A stretch of 64,000 bases of DNA from Oncomelania hupensis. Taxonomy: Eukaryota > Mollusca > Gastropoda > Littorinimorpha > Pomatiopsidae. The notes below the pieces were generated by a model. The model did not search any database. It saw only the letters and a list, made by a program, of their open reading frames with translations, and was not told the origin of the DNA. Shown here piece by piece: positions 53,223 to 64,000 of the stretch (position 1 is its first letter; the number at the start of each line of letters is the position of its first letter). The position numbers and the translations under genes were made by a program. The DNA is taken from NCBI GenBank assembly GCA_036898135.1, contig CM072511.1, forward strand, positions 26,799,564-26,863,563, written 5' to 3'.

Positions 53223-53346
53223 GGGGTGTGGCATGGCGGGGGGATAGGGGATATTAAGTATGCTGCCAAGATGATTAACAAACCAACCATTTAAAAACAC
53301 TTAGTAATCTGACAATCTACCCTGAACCCTAACACCCCAAACTAAC

Positions 53347-53431
<85 letters not shown>

Positions 53432-53499
53432 TTTTTTTTTTTTTTAGGTGATACGCCACTATGGGCGATAGCACGTATATATTTTTGGGAGGTGAGCAT

Positions 53500-53945
53500 A
53501 GCCCTGGAAGAATAGACCTAGCGGCCAATCATAGACATGGGGGAATAGACAAATGGGAATTTAAACATCAGGGAATAAAGACCTGGAGAACATAGACCTG
53601 AGTTAACATAGGCCTGGAGGATGACAGGCCCGAGGGAATATAGACCTGTGGAAAATAAACCCTGGGGGTCAGGGGCCGGGTAGCTCAGTTGGTAAGAGCG
53701 TCTTGCTAGTAACCGAAAGGTCACTGGTTCGAATCCCGGATTGGTCAACGTGTGATCATATTATTTTCCCCTTTACCAACAACTGGCCCGCTGGTGTCAG
53801 TATAAATCGGTCCAGTAGTCACCTATATGCGAAAGTGTCGTGTGACTATAATCTACAAACAAACAAACAAACCCTGGGGGACACAGACCCGAGGAACAGA
53901 CCTGGGAGAACACAGACCTGGGGAAACATAGACCTGGGTAATCAT
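53500..53945. repeat. Degenerate minisatellite (GACCTGGGGGAAYATA-like units)
   Basis: Units of about 17-20 bp around ATAGACCTGGGG recur on both sides of the SINE at 53669-53869. Confidence 0.7.
53669..53869 (+). mobile_element. tRNA-derived SINE inserted in the minisatellite, 11-bp target duplication
   Basis: Head GGGTAGCTCAGTTGGTAAGAG (53678-53697) and B box GGTTCGAATCCC. The body includes CTGGCCCGCTGGTGTCAG. The tail is (ACAA)n. AACCCTGGGGG flanks it at 53658-53668 and 53870-53880. The cloverleaf has several mispaired stems, so it is not a working tRNA gene. The duplicated sequence resembles a minisatellite unit, so the target duplication could be partly coincidental. Confidence 0.85.
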
Positions 53946-54516
53946 GGATCTAATTCAGGAAAGTACAACAGTCAATGAAGATAAGGCTAACCTAGAATGT
54001 GGTGATGAGTATGAACAATCGGACGAAGACTTGAACGGCCCATTTTGTCGCCCCCTCTTTCGTCCTCGCATATCATGGCTCCCTCTTGACGCTTTTGATA
54101 TTCTGGTTTCTTGGATCTCTCTCTTGCACGATGTGACACCCTGTTGAAAAACAAAAGGTTCAAGTAGTGGAGAGCCAGAACTTTCAATATTAATATTGGT
54201 TGAAATACTCAGCTGACAAGAATGCAAACAGACTAGATCTGACATCATGGTTAGTGTGGTTAAGGTATGAAACACGGTTTAGGAGGTTAATGTTATAATT
54301 TTTTCCTAGGCGTGCACGGACAGCAGTATCCACGGACAGTCAGATAAAAAGATTACGTTTATCCTGCAGTCATATTCAGATGGAAACAAAACAATATATG
54401 ACCCAGTTTTCTACAAGTTTGAAACGCTAGCATGGTTACGCTTGGTCACAAACAGAAGCGTGAGCTTTCAGCCCAAGGACACAATGGAGCAAGTCTATGT
54501 TTTCCTTGTATTGCCG

Positions 54517-54567
54517 ATTCAGCTCGTAGTAGTCCGCTGGACCCTATAAACATTCATTATCCATCTA
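54517..54567 (+). repeat. Retroposon 3' tail (CCGCTGGACC family)
   Basis: ATTCAGCTCGTAGTAGTCCG, then CTGGACCCTATAAACATTC and (ATCT)n. Confidence 0.65.
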
Positions 54568-55099
54568 TCTGTTTTCCCAGGTCTATGTTCAAAATCCTTC
54601 AGGACCACGGTAAAAAGGAATAATTTCTAAAAATGGGTTTAAACATGATTAAAAAGTGATGCCAGAGAGCGCCAAAATGGATAAATAGAAGTCTAAAACA
54701 GAAAATTTTAAATTCATCGAATTCACCGAATGTTCGGCGATAGAGATGATACGATTGTGGTTATGTAGGCCTACAACGCGCGATATTGCGAGCCAGGCCC
54801 TCAACGGGAATAAATAAAAAAAATCAATTTTAATGATCAGTAGATCATTTCAACGTAACGGGGAATTTAGGCATAAATTAACTATCTTCAACAATTGATA
54901 AAATGTTACATGGCATAAATTAAACACCGCTTCAAATACTTCGTTTTTCCAATAAAATGAGATCTGCCAAGGTTAAGGCGCCATCGAAGACAGCGATCTT
55001 ATAATTTGTCATTCATATGACTACAATATCATAAAATTTACCACATCTTTAAAAATAAATGAATAAGATTAAAGTATGTAAACAGCCTAATTCCTGGTA

Positions 55100-57150
55100 G
55101 TGGAAGTGCGTGGCATGAGGCGAGCTGTTGCCTACGCAAGCTCGGCCATCTAGTGTTATCTCGCCCATCTGAGTCGGGCATCGAACTGGGCCAACAGTTC
55201 ACTAATAGCACTGAGGTCAGGATAACCACATGGGCCCACTTCTATAGGGGCGGCAGACCCTCCACCGCCCCTGTCGGAACGGGCAACCGCCGCCGGAACC
55301 TCCCGAGTGGAGTGGCCTTGTGCACGGCCACCAGAGAGGAAGCTCTGGGACACAGATCGCGCTCGGCGTCCAGTACGTCAGCGCCAACATGTTTTTGGGT
55401 AGGAGCAACCGGTGCCACGGCCGTCAGGCCACGGACCATCTCGACAAGGTCCACAACGGACTGGGTCAGTCCTCGACAAGGCGTTCGAGCCTGTGAATAG
55501 CCACCCAAGAGTCGTTTTTAGCACCAGGTGCCAACCTCACAGGCTCTGTGTAGGATCCCGAACCCACCCCGTGACCGGCTGGGCTTAACTGTATCCCCGG
55601 TCTCGCTCCCCGCCGCCAAGCGTCTGGGAGAACCACTCCAAGCACTAGGGAGGGAACGGGGTGGAGCAAACACCCCCGCAAGAGCTGCAACGCCGCCCGA
55701 CACGCCCGATGCCATGTCCCCACTCGCCGACTCAGACATAATTTTTTGTTTGGGCCAGGTATAAGGCCCGCGCTCGTGGCATGAATGTCGCCGCTCGCAA
55801 TTCATTCGCCAACAGGCGCTCCCTGCGAGTAGGGCAGTTATGATTAGCGTCCGAGTGGTCACCACGACAGTTGGAACAAGTTCTCTACAAGCGGCCCCCG
55901 ATTGACCGGCAGCCCCGCAGGAAGAAAAAAATCTGCGCAGAATTACAATTTTTTCGAATGTGCCCGAATCTTTGGCACCGGTAGCACCTAAGTGCCGTTG
56001 CCACGTAAGGAGTCACCAGGAACTCCCTACAATTGAGAAGGAGAGCTGCCGCAGCGTCATCGCCTCGACTGTCACCCTAACCGCGGTGGACGGCTGTCCA
56101 TTTGACCGGAGGATGCGTTGGAATTTCCTAACCTTGCAGGTGCGGACGGTGCCATTCGGGTCCACCGATCCATTGCACTTTTCGAGTATTTCTCCACGGC
56201 ACGATAGGAAAGGGGGGGGGGGGGATGCCAGAGACAACCCCCTCCACCACCGGCACTAGGGTAGTACATGCTATCATAAGCTGGCCCACCCGCGAAAGTT
56301 CAATCAGTTTCTGTTACTGCGTCAAGGTTTTACAACCTATGAGGAAACCTTCATCTACATGTAGGGGTCTTACCCTGTCCACCGCGCCCACAGAACCGCG
56401 CAAGAGGTCTGCCAGCTTCCAACCAAATGATTTGAGTGAAACCAAAGTGGTATCACCTGTGTGTCTAATAACTACCGCAAATTGACAAAGACCGTAGTTT
56501 GGTATGCGAGTAGGCCCCAGGGGTTGTCTCATTTTGTTCATTCTTCTACTGGTAACAGTAGACCACGCTTGACCCACCGGGCGGTCACTCGAAACAGCGA
56601 CTGGAGGGGTCACCAGGTGTACCACCTCCTCGAGCGTGGGACCAGAGTCAAGGAACTCCGCTCCCTAGCAAGGATCTGAGGAAGAGTGAGCAGCCCTCTC
56701 TTCCATAAAGTTATCCTCAATCTCCTCCGGAATGGACGAGAGAGATGGATCATGGGCCTCCATCCACCTAGAGGAAAAGAGCCCGGGGCCAGCACTAACG
56801 GCCGCTCCCGAACAAACGTCCAAGGGGGTGGGAGCAACCCCATCCTCCATAGAATTATCATCAGTCTCCTCCGGGATGGACGAGAGAGAGGAATCAGAGA
56901 GTGTTTCCTGGGCACTCTTCCACCAAGGAGAGGGCCCGGGGTCAGCGCTAACGGCCAAATCATTCAGTGGGAGGGCAACGCCCCCACCGTCCTGCGAGTT
57001 CCATTTACCAACGTCATCGTCTCTCAGTTCAGTTTTGTTTTCAGTAACCGTGGAATCCTTTCCACCCCTTTTCTTCGCGGCGATGCGCCGGCGTTCAGAA
57101 GGCCCACCACGACTTGCACCAACCCGGCCGGCAGCCCTCCCGTTCATGAT
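55100..57150 (-). pseudogene. Gag-like ORF1 of a non-LTR retrotransposon (zinc knuckles), broken
   Basis: GC-rich block unlike its AT-rich surroundings. On the minus strand it starts MNGRAAGRVGASRGG (57147) with a 160-codon open frame containing the internally repeated DxSLSSIPEE motif. It runs on through frames with RPLHVDEGFLIGCK to two zinc knuckles: CYRCQRFGHIRKNC (about 56000-55940) and a CSNCRGDH...HNCP knuckle (about 55880-55830). This is the layout of ORF1 in I/Jockey-type LINEs. Frameshifts and stops throughout; no ORF2 follows on its 3' side. Confidence 0.7.
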
Positions 57151-57639
57151 GGAGAAAGGCTGCCGACGAGGAAATAAATTTAGCTACAAAATACCACATT
57201 AAAAAAAAAATACGGAAGATGGGCTGGCCGCAACTCGCGCGCCGCAAAGTTCAAAACTCCAACCAGGATCTGTCAAAACCGAGGTTTACAGATTTAATTC
57301 AAAACCTATCAAAAACTTATCAAAACCGATCTCCAATGAGGACCCAAAAATCTCAAATTCCTAGCTAAAAAAAGGTTAATAAAGCTCAAAAACTTTTTTT
57401 ACAAATCTATAAAATATTCACCAAAAGAGTAGGCAGCGCCAAAGCCATTAGGACCTCCAGTCTCAAAAAGGTAAGGCAACGGCGCAGCAGTCGCAAGCAG
57501 TAAAGCGGTGAGGCACTGGTCTCAGGACAGCAGAGTGCAAGTAGGCCTACGTGCAAGTCCGTTTAAGTCTCGCCAGCAGAAGATGCAAGTCAGCAAAGCG
57601 TAAGTGGCAACCAGGTGTGAAACGTGACACGTCCTCCTC

Positions 57640-58380
57640 CGACAATGTTCCGCCTGAGAATCATTCCATTCCCTCAGTGGTGTATTGCTGTCTGCTGACT
57701 CTTGGGTTACCCTGGTTTTATAGGTATCTGTGGCACCTTGTGAAAACCTGTTGGAAAACAAAAGGATCGAGTAGTAGAAAAATAAAAATATCAATATTAA
57801 TGTTGAGATTAAAATTAATCTGCCAGCTCTAATCACGCCTTCAAAACCACTTTCTCTGGTGACTTTCATGTCTTTGGTGATGATGACTCCCAACCTGTTT
57901 TCCAAAGGTTGTGGTGATTCCCCTGGCGCCGACGGCACTCCGTTAAATACTAGGTTGTGAGGTCCTGAATCATGTTCTGCCATGTACTGCCGTGTGCCTT
58001 TCTTGTTCAGGCGCTCACTCATCATTTCCACTTTCTGTAGTTTCGTTTCAAGACTATTCACTTTTTTCCTTAGCTCTTGGTTTTCTCTTCGATCATTTCC
58101 AGCTTGGCACTCATCTCACAATATCTTGACAAATTCTCTCTGTGTCGCTTTCCAAAGCCTAAAGTCTCTCATCTAGATTCTTCTCCGCCTGGTTCAGTTT
58201 GATGGTCACAGCTTGGGCACTATTCACTTGCTGTTTATCGATGCGATTGACGGCTTGAAATACTTTTTCGATCGCTGCCAACACTCTGCTGTCACCGCCG
58301 TTGCTATCAGTGTGGACGCCTTCGTCGACGTTGTTACATAATTTTCATTCGGTCACGGATTCATCTCCACCTCGCCACTT
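57640..58380 (-). pseudogene. L1-like ORF1 remnant (coiled coil plus RRM-like)
   Basis: Minus-strand pieces include VLAAIEKVFQAVNRIDKQQV, a coiled-coil heptad region (NSLETKLQKVEMMSERL) and HNLVFNGVPSAPGE...LENRLGVIITKDMKV, like L1-type ORF1 proteins. In-frame stops are present. It ends where unrelated sequence begins near 57770. Confidence 0.6.
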
Positions 58381-58787
58381 TGAATAATGAGAGCCACAGT
58401 CAGAAACAGCACCACCAAATCAGAGGGTGTGACGCTGGGTTGTTTTCATGGTCTGAAGCGTAGTGCAGCTTTCTTCACCCTTATTGCCATAAGTGCTATG
58501 AAGCAGCGGTGAAAGACGCCAACAACCAGCCTATGTTTTACAGCTGTAGTGGGCATAGTTCTACAGTTATTTATATACACCGTTGCAGTTAGGTAGATAG
58601 CCTACACAGTTGCAGTTAGGTTGATAGACTACACCTTGCAGTTAGGTAGGTAGCCTACACCGTTGCAGTACAATACTATATAGTAAACTAGAATCCGCAC
58701 ATTTTTCTGTCAATAAACATCACTAATTAATATCTAAACTCACTGCTCCAGCAAAATGCGTCCGCACGCTACCATGACTATGTTTCA

Positions 58788-59139
<352 letters not shown>

Positions 59140-60360
59140 CCCATCCATAGTGCACAATTTTTAATCGTGATCCTTAATCTCACCTTTGAATTATCCCATG
59201 TCCTTTAGGAAAAGCAAACATCTGGCTTGTTGAAAAAAACATCTGCAAATGAAATGCAAACAATGACGGCAATGAAACATAGTTTCTTGGGTTTCTTTTC
59301 TCGCCCTCCATTCTCTTCTTCAACTTCACTTTCAGTTCATATTTGAACGACATTATATTCCATACTCAAAACAAAACATGGTGAAAGGTGTTTTCTATTC
59401 CTTTTAATAGCATCCTGCGTCGCTTTAGCTCAGAATATATTTTTTAAAAATCTAATTTACCTTCGTCACCTACACACAGTCGATTTAGATCAAAACTATT
59501 TCGTATTGGATAGAGTATCAGTAATTTGGTTCATTTGCTGATAATGATTAGAAATTGTTTGAAAATGAATGCGGATTGCACTCCTTTTTAGTTTGTATAT
59601 TGGGGCGCTGTGAATGTCATGTGCTAAACTTCCTTGGTCAATTTAATTTATATAACAATATAATAGAGTGTACACAATTTTTTTAGTTATGCATTACCGC
59701 AATCCAAGTATCAACATAAAACTATAATAAAATACATTTTTTTTAAAAATCTACACATAAAAAACTTCATTGAAAATAAAAATTATCAGAGGTGAAGAGT
59801 AACATTCTAAGCCAAAAGCAATTATAGGCCTGTTATAAGACAGAATTCCTACACAAACAACAGCACATCCACGCTTACATGCACTCTTGTAGTCTGTTTC
59901 AAACACACTTAATGATATATTATATTACTATAAATCTGTCCTCGTCTTTTACAAATCGGAAAACATCTAGTCCTCTGCTTTAACTTATTTTGGTAGGATT
60001 ATCACAGACCCCAGCACGACAAAAGGCACATGTGCTTTCCCAACTTCATACGTTTTGTACCAAATAAATTGTTTAGCCTATTACCTATCCTTATACGATA
60101 TATTCTGCTCTGGAAGGAAAAAAAATGAATGTAGATGTAACGACATTTTTTTTTTCGTAAAAAACAGATCTACTTATCTCGCCTAGATCTAGCCTAACTT
60201 CGCCATTCCCGACCATTCGATCGATCACAGTCTCATTCCAATACAATTATAACCTACGAATAAAATATCAACAAACAAATAAAATCAATAATGACAAAAG
60301 CATACAGTTTATGTTCCATAACACATATCAAACAATCGTACAATTAAGTTTCTTGCTCAC
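59140..60360. other. AT-rich sequence without recognisable features
   Basis: No exon, RNA gene or repeat family recognised on either strand, apart from short homopolymer runs. Confidence 0.5.
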
Positions 60361-60384
60361 CTTGAGGCCACAAAGCATCGCCAT
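60361..60384 (-). CDS. Candidate first coding exon of a minus-strand gene
   Basis: CAAGATGGCGATGCTTTG gives MAMLCGLK followed at once by the consensus donor GTGAGC (60360-60355). It ends in phase 0, so it can join the phase-0 exon at 44567, about 16 kb away. The CAAGATGGCG start context is the same as that of the gene at 62798. No transcript support is visible in sequence. Confidence 0.4.
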
Positions 60385-60720
60385 CTTGAAACTGCAACTC
60401 TTCAGTGAAAGTTATCTTCCCTTGTCGTGTGTGCTTTGGCAAGTGGAAACTTTTTTCACACACTTTGATGTGTGAAATAATTCACACACGAATTTGACGA
60501 AAGTGCACAAGGAGGTTCCAGCCTTGAAAACTTCTAAAAATCCCGATTGAGCACTTTTCTTCAAGAAACAGTATTAAAAAAAGTGGGTTCCATTTTTTGA
60601 AACCCACTTGTTTTTGGAACCCAGTTGGACGCTTGTGTGTTAATCTAAGGAACCGAGTTGGATAGTTGTGAACGCACACATACACACACACACACACATT
60701 ACATTACATTACATTACATA

Positions 60721-61288
60721 TGATTATTGCTTTAGGTCCAGCGGACTCTTCTGAGCCAAATCAGGACCGGACAACCCCTGATCCGCATAAAAGATCTGCT
60801 GAAACAACCCTAGTGGTAGAACTGAAAGCTCTCCACCAGCCAATCACTTTACAATAAAGACATTCCACGCAGGGGACGCTGAGGCTATACTCTAATTTAT
60901 CGAACCCTCGTTTACAAAAACAAAATAGAATACAAACATAATTATAAATTATCAACAAAACACGTACATATATAATGCTTACATTGCTAAATAATAACAT
61001 CATATGAAGCCTTAGTGACCACCAGGCAGAAAGCGTCCAATATTCCCAAGCTGATCCAACAGACCTCACACACAAAATTTAATAAGGAGTCTTGTCCCGG
61101 AAGAGTTTTCAAGAAAAAAGGTAGTTGACTGGACTAGCGAAGAAGAAGATAGTATAGCAGATTGATAGAACAGAGCAGGAATGAGAAAGAGCAAATGAGA
61201 AAGACAGCGACAGTGGGAATTTAAAGCACTAAATTTCCAGAAAGTGGGGATACTCTTTATGCTGAAACCCCCGGCACCCCAACGGGGG
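60721..61288 (-). repeat. ~560-bp dispersed repeat, full copy
   Basis: Nearly identical to 34681-35234. It sits next to (ACATT)n at its right-reading start and a (CA)n/(GA)n tract at 61290-61378. Confidence 0.9.
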
Positions 61289-61306
61289 AACATACACACA
61301 CACACC

Positions 61307-61310
<4 letters not shown>

Positions 61311-61378
<68 letters not shown>
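61311..61378. repeat. (GA)n microsatellite
   Basis: Perfect GA tract. Confidence 0.95.
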
Positions 61379-61381
<3 letters not shown>

Positions 61382-61474
61382 GGGGTGGAGTTGGGGGAAG
61401 GGGGGGGAAATAAGGCTATAAGAAAAGAAAGAATGTTTTTTTTTGTAACAAAGTTGAGAAAATAAAAATATTAC

Positions 61475-61645
61475 CCAGATTCAGCAGCACCTTCGGCATG
61501 AAAGCATCGGGTTTGGAGGTTGACACTGTTGTGTCTTGGTTGTGTTGCAGCTGTATCAGCATCATCTTCTCTGCCCACGTTTATCAGGTCTTCTTCAACA
61601 ATGTAATCTGGGGTCGACCTGTTTCGCATCACACATCGAGATGAC
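61475..61645 (-). CDS. Candidate internal exon, uncharacterised
   Basis: 171-nt open stretch between a TTGGCAG acceptor and a GTAATA donor: SSRCVMRNRSTPDYIVEEDL, then GREDDADTAATQPRHNSVNL. The composition is protein-like and not repeat-derived. It ends with two bases of a codon, compatible with the candidate exon at 52974. It could be an upstream exon of the uncharacterised minus-strand gene, or of a separate one. Confidence 0.45.
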
Positions 61646-61822
61646 CTGCCAACAAGCGATACCATCAAACTAATACTTCTGCCGACCACATCCCAACCCC
61701 TGCACCTGTTAACTAGTCAGGTCAAGACAGTTATACACGCACACACAAACGCCCGCACTATGCACGTGCGCCCGCACACACACGGAGAAATTAAAAAACA
61801 ACAACAATTATAAATTAAATGC

Positions 61823-61931
<109 letters not shown>

Positions 61932-62783
61932 CATTAATGCACAAAAGACTTTGCAAGTCCTTGATCTGTTTCTATCAGTACTGATGATTAATTTTGAAAT
62001 CGGGGCTTGGGTAGTGATGGTGGAAATGAAGGTGGTATATTTATACGTTTTTCCAAAGAATAAACACTATAAACTTTCATTGGTGTTTCACAGTAAACGT
62101 TTTGTTTGAGCTTATTACTCCATATATGTGAACCAATTCCCATTTCACAATCATGATTTTAACACTTTAATTTCGCAATCCGTAAATCGTGTTTAGGTAG
62201 ACTTACACCGCAAACGGAGCTGGAATAGACATGAGCAATATTAATTTTAAAATTAGCACAATCCAAAGTCGTCTGCTCCAAATATAAGCCTATAATACTA
62301 CGCATGTAGCAATGACGTACACCACAATCTTGCAAACTACGTCATTGATTTCCATAGCTGCTGAAAAGCTTCAAAATGGCTCCCGAAAGCACCTGATAAA
62401 TGTTTTAGTGATAAAAGCACTGAACGGTTTGGTAAATACCATTCTTGATCTTTAAAAATAATATCATATTCAACATTTCATAGTTGTTATGACATGCTTT
62501 TGACCTTTGAGCGAATTTCAATCTTTATTTAAACTTGTCTGCCTTGTTTTATTTGTAAACAAACTCGTCTACAGAAAACCGAGCAATCGATCGCTGTACT
62601 ACATACTATACTTATCGTAGTGGTACGTTCACAGGAAAGATAACTTGTACTAAATGTACTATATATAATATTAAGCGGAAGCAATAATTCTTCAAGTAGT
62701 TCGATACGTTACACTTTGGTTCATTCTGCTAGGTTTTGATGCAGGGAATGTTTAATTGTGATTTTATTGTCAGAATCTATAAA

Positions 62784-62792
62784 CCGGAAGTG
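62784..62792 (+). promoter_or_regulatory. ETS-type motif just upstream of the start codon
   Basis: CCGGAAGTG lies 6 bp before ATG 62798, typical of ETS/GABP-driven housekeeping genes that start translation close to the cap site. Confidence 0.5.
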
Positions 62793-62797
62793 TCAAG

Positions 62798-64000
62798 ATG
62801 GCGACCAAAGAATTGCGAAAGAAACGAGGGGCTGTGACTTCAAGTCCCGCCAGAAAATCATCCATAAAAGAGAGTAAGTATATAAGCCTATATAATAAAA
62901 AGCTTGAAGAAAGCCACTTAGTCAAAAAAATATTTTATATGTAATTGTTTTTGGTCAAACTATATAAGTAGCAAACAAGGAGAGACTGAAGTCACTGAGG
63001 TTACCCAGTTTAGGGTATAGGAGAGAGCGGGGTGATTTAATCAAAATTTTTAAAATTGTGCACAATTTGTGTGATCCTTTAACCACTTGTTCTCTTTTAA
63101 ATTTTAATGACGTTGGTTTAACACGAGGTCACAAATTTAAACTTACTAAAACTTGTAATAATACTCGCAAATTTATTAAGTATTTTACTAATAGAGTGGT
63201 AACCCCTTGGAATAACTTGACTGCCAAGGTTGTGGATGCTGGATCACTTAATGTGTTCAAGAATAGTCTGGACAAGTTATTTAAGGATAGCATCTACTAA
63301 ACCAAATTGAAGTCTAAACAATTTTTTAAGTGGTAGGCACTGAGGCCAGGGGGTGGGTCTTGGGACCCTCATCAAGATCGATTATGAGTGCCAAAGGCTT
63401 TTTAGCCTGCATGCCGAACTATGCTACACATGCTATTTGGCCCAATATGTAGCAAACATTTGGCCCAATAAAATCAGATTAAAAAATAAAACGAAGGAAA
63501 CACGTTTTGCACATGACAGTTAAGATATCATTTTCACAGTTTATGAACGTTTTTGTCAAGGACATATTAAGGTCTGATGTCAGTTTGGTTCCTTTGGGGT
63601 TTGTTCAATAGAAGAGGAGACATTGATTGTCCAACTAGCACCAAACAGTGCAGTGGACAATGAAGACTCTAAAACATACACCACACCTGAACAACCAGCA
63701 TCCAGCATGGATGAATCTAAGGAGGAAAACACAAAAGACACAGGACAAGAAAAGGACTCAGGAACTCCAAGGCTGTTTGACAAAAAGAAAGGTGCTGGGG
63801 TAAGTAAGTGGAGGGGGTAGGAGGGGGGAGTGTGTGGGTACATAATTATGACTGACATTATTATTATTATTGATTGTATTTTATCAGACTATTGTGTTTC
63901 CTGATTATAAAGGAAATTTGTTACTATATTTTGTTATAGGTGATGGACAGCCCAAGATATTCTCGGTCCAAGGAGAAGGCAAGAGAAAGGAGCTCTTCCC
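62798..64000 (+). CDS. Uncharacterised gene, first three exons (continues past the window)
   Basis: Exons 62798-62873 (MATKELRKKRGAVTSSPARK...), 63612-63799 (ETLIVQLAPNSAVDNEDSKT...TPRLFDKKKGAG) and 63940 onward (VMDSPRYSRSKEKARERSSS) have GT-AG borders and matching phases. About 108 codons are visible, rich in Lys, Glu, Ser and Thr and probably disordered, with a basic start. No domain is recognised, so the function is open. The start has a good context (CAAGATGG) and an ETS motif upstream. A LINE fragment sits in intron 1. Confidence 0.7.
62970..63480 (+). pseudogene. LINE C-terminal fragment in intron 1
   Basis: ERLKSLRLPSLGYRRERGDL, IKIFKIVHNL, RGHKFKLTK and FFTNRVV-like YFTNRVVTPWNNLTAKVV... 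form the C-terminal block of CR1/Jockey-type reverse transcriptases, almost undamaged over about 105 codons and ending at TAA 63298-63300. Confidence 0.8.

Noticed and set aside
53672..53745. Possible tRNA-Thr (AGT) gene
   Set aside because: A and B boxes are present but the anticodon, T and acceptor stems mispair at several places, and a SINE body with target duplication follows.

Overview
The window reads as an intron-rich, repeat-laden invertebrate nuclear genome, most likely a mollusc and probably a gastropod. The evidence is GT-AG split genes with conserved animal proteins, a lophotrochozoan-style nicotinic receptor, many degraded LINEs, tRNA-derived SINEs and long microsatellites. Species cannot be fixed from the sequence alone.

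Three genes are reconstructed exon by exon with matching splice phases. (1) SMG5, a nonsense-mediated decay factor, is on the minus strand (22007 down to 1370). Twenty coding exons (915 codons) are present; the C-terminal PIN-like region lies beyond the left edge. (2) HACD3/PTPLAD1, a very-long-chain 3-hydroxyacyl-CoA dehydratase with an N-terminal CS domain, is on the plus strand (22389-30189, nine exons, 376 aa, complete). Its start codon lies 382 bp head-to-head from the SMG5 start, so the two probably share a bidirectional promoter. (3) A complete, divergent alpha-type nicotinic acetylcholine receptor subunit is on the plus strand (33940-39115, six exons, 491 aa).

Two further genes are only partly understood. 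A minus-strand gene of unknown function ends at 41932; four of its exons have perfectly matching phases and encode a Ser/Pro-rich, probably disordered protein, and candidate 5' exons lie at 52974, 60361-60384 and 61475-61645. A plus-strand gene of unknown function starts at 62798 under an ETS-type promoter motif and runs off the right edge.

The rest is accessory DNA. It includes a hammerhead-ribozyme core of the minimal type known from Penelope-like retroelements (about 17651-17706); a hAT-like DNA transposon with 11-bp TIRs and subterminal GGACA arrays nested in another repeat (7284-8642); a 2.25-kb foldback element with a 7-bp target duplication (45484-47730); a family about 1.1 kb long that spreads TCAAGGTCA nuclear-receptor-like sites (four copies); a family of about 560 bp (four copies); two dead LINE ORF1 regions (one gag-like with zinc knuckles); several LINE 3' ends; and SINEs, one of which sits in a minisatellite with an 11-bp target duplication.
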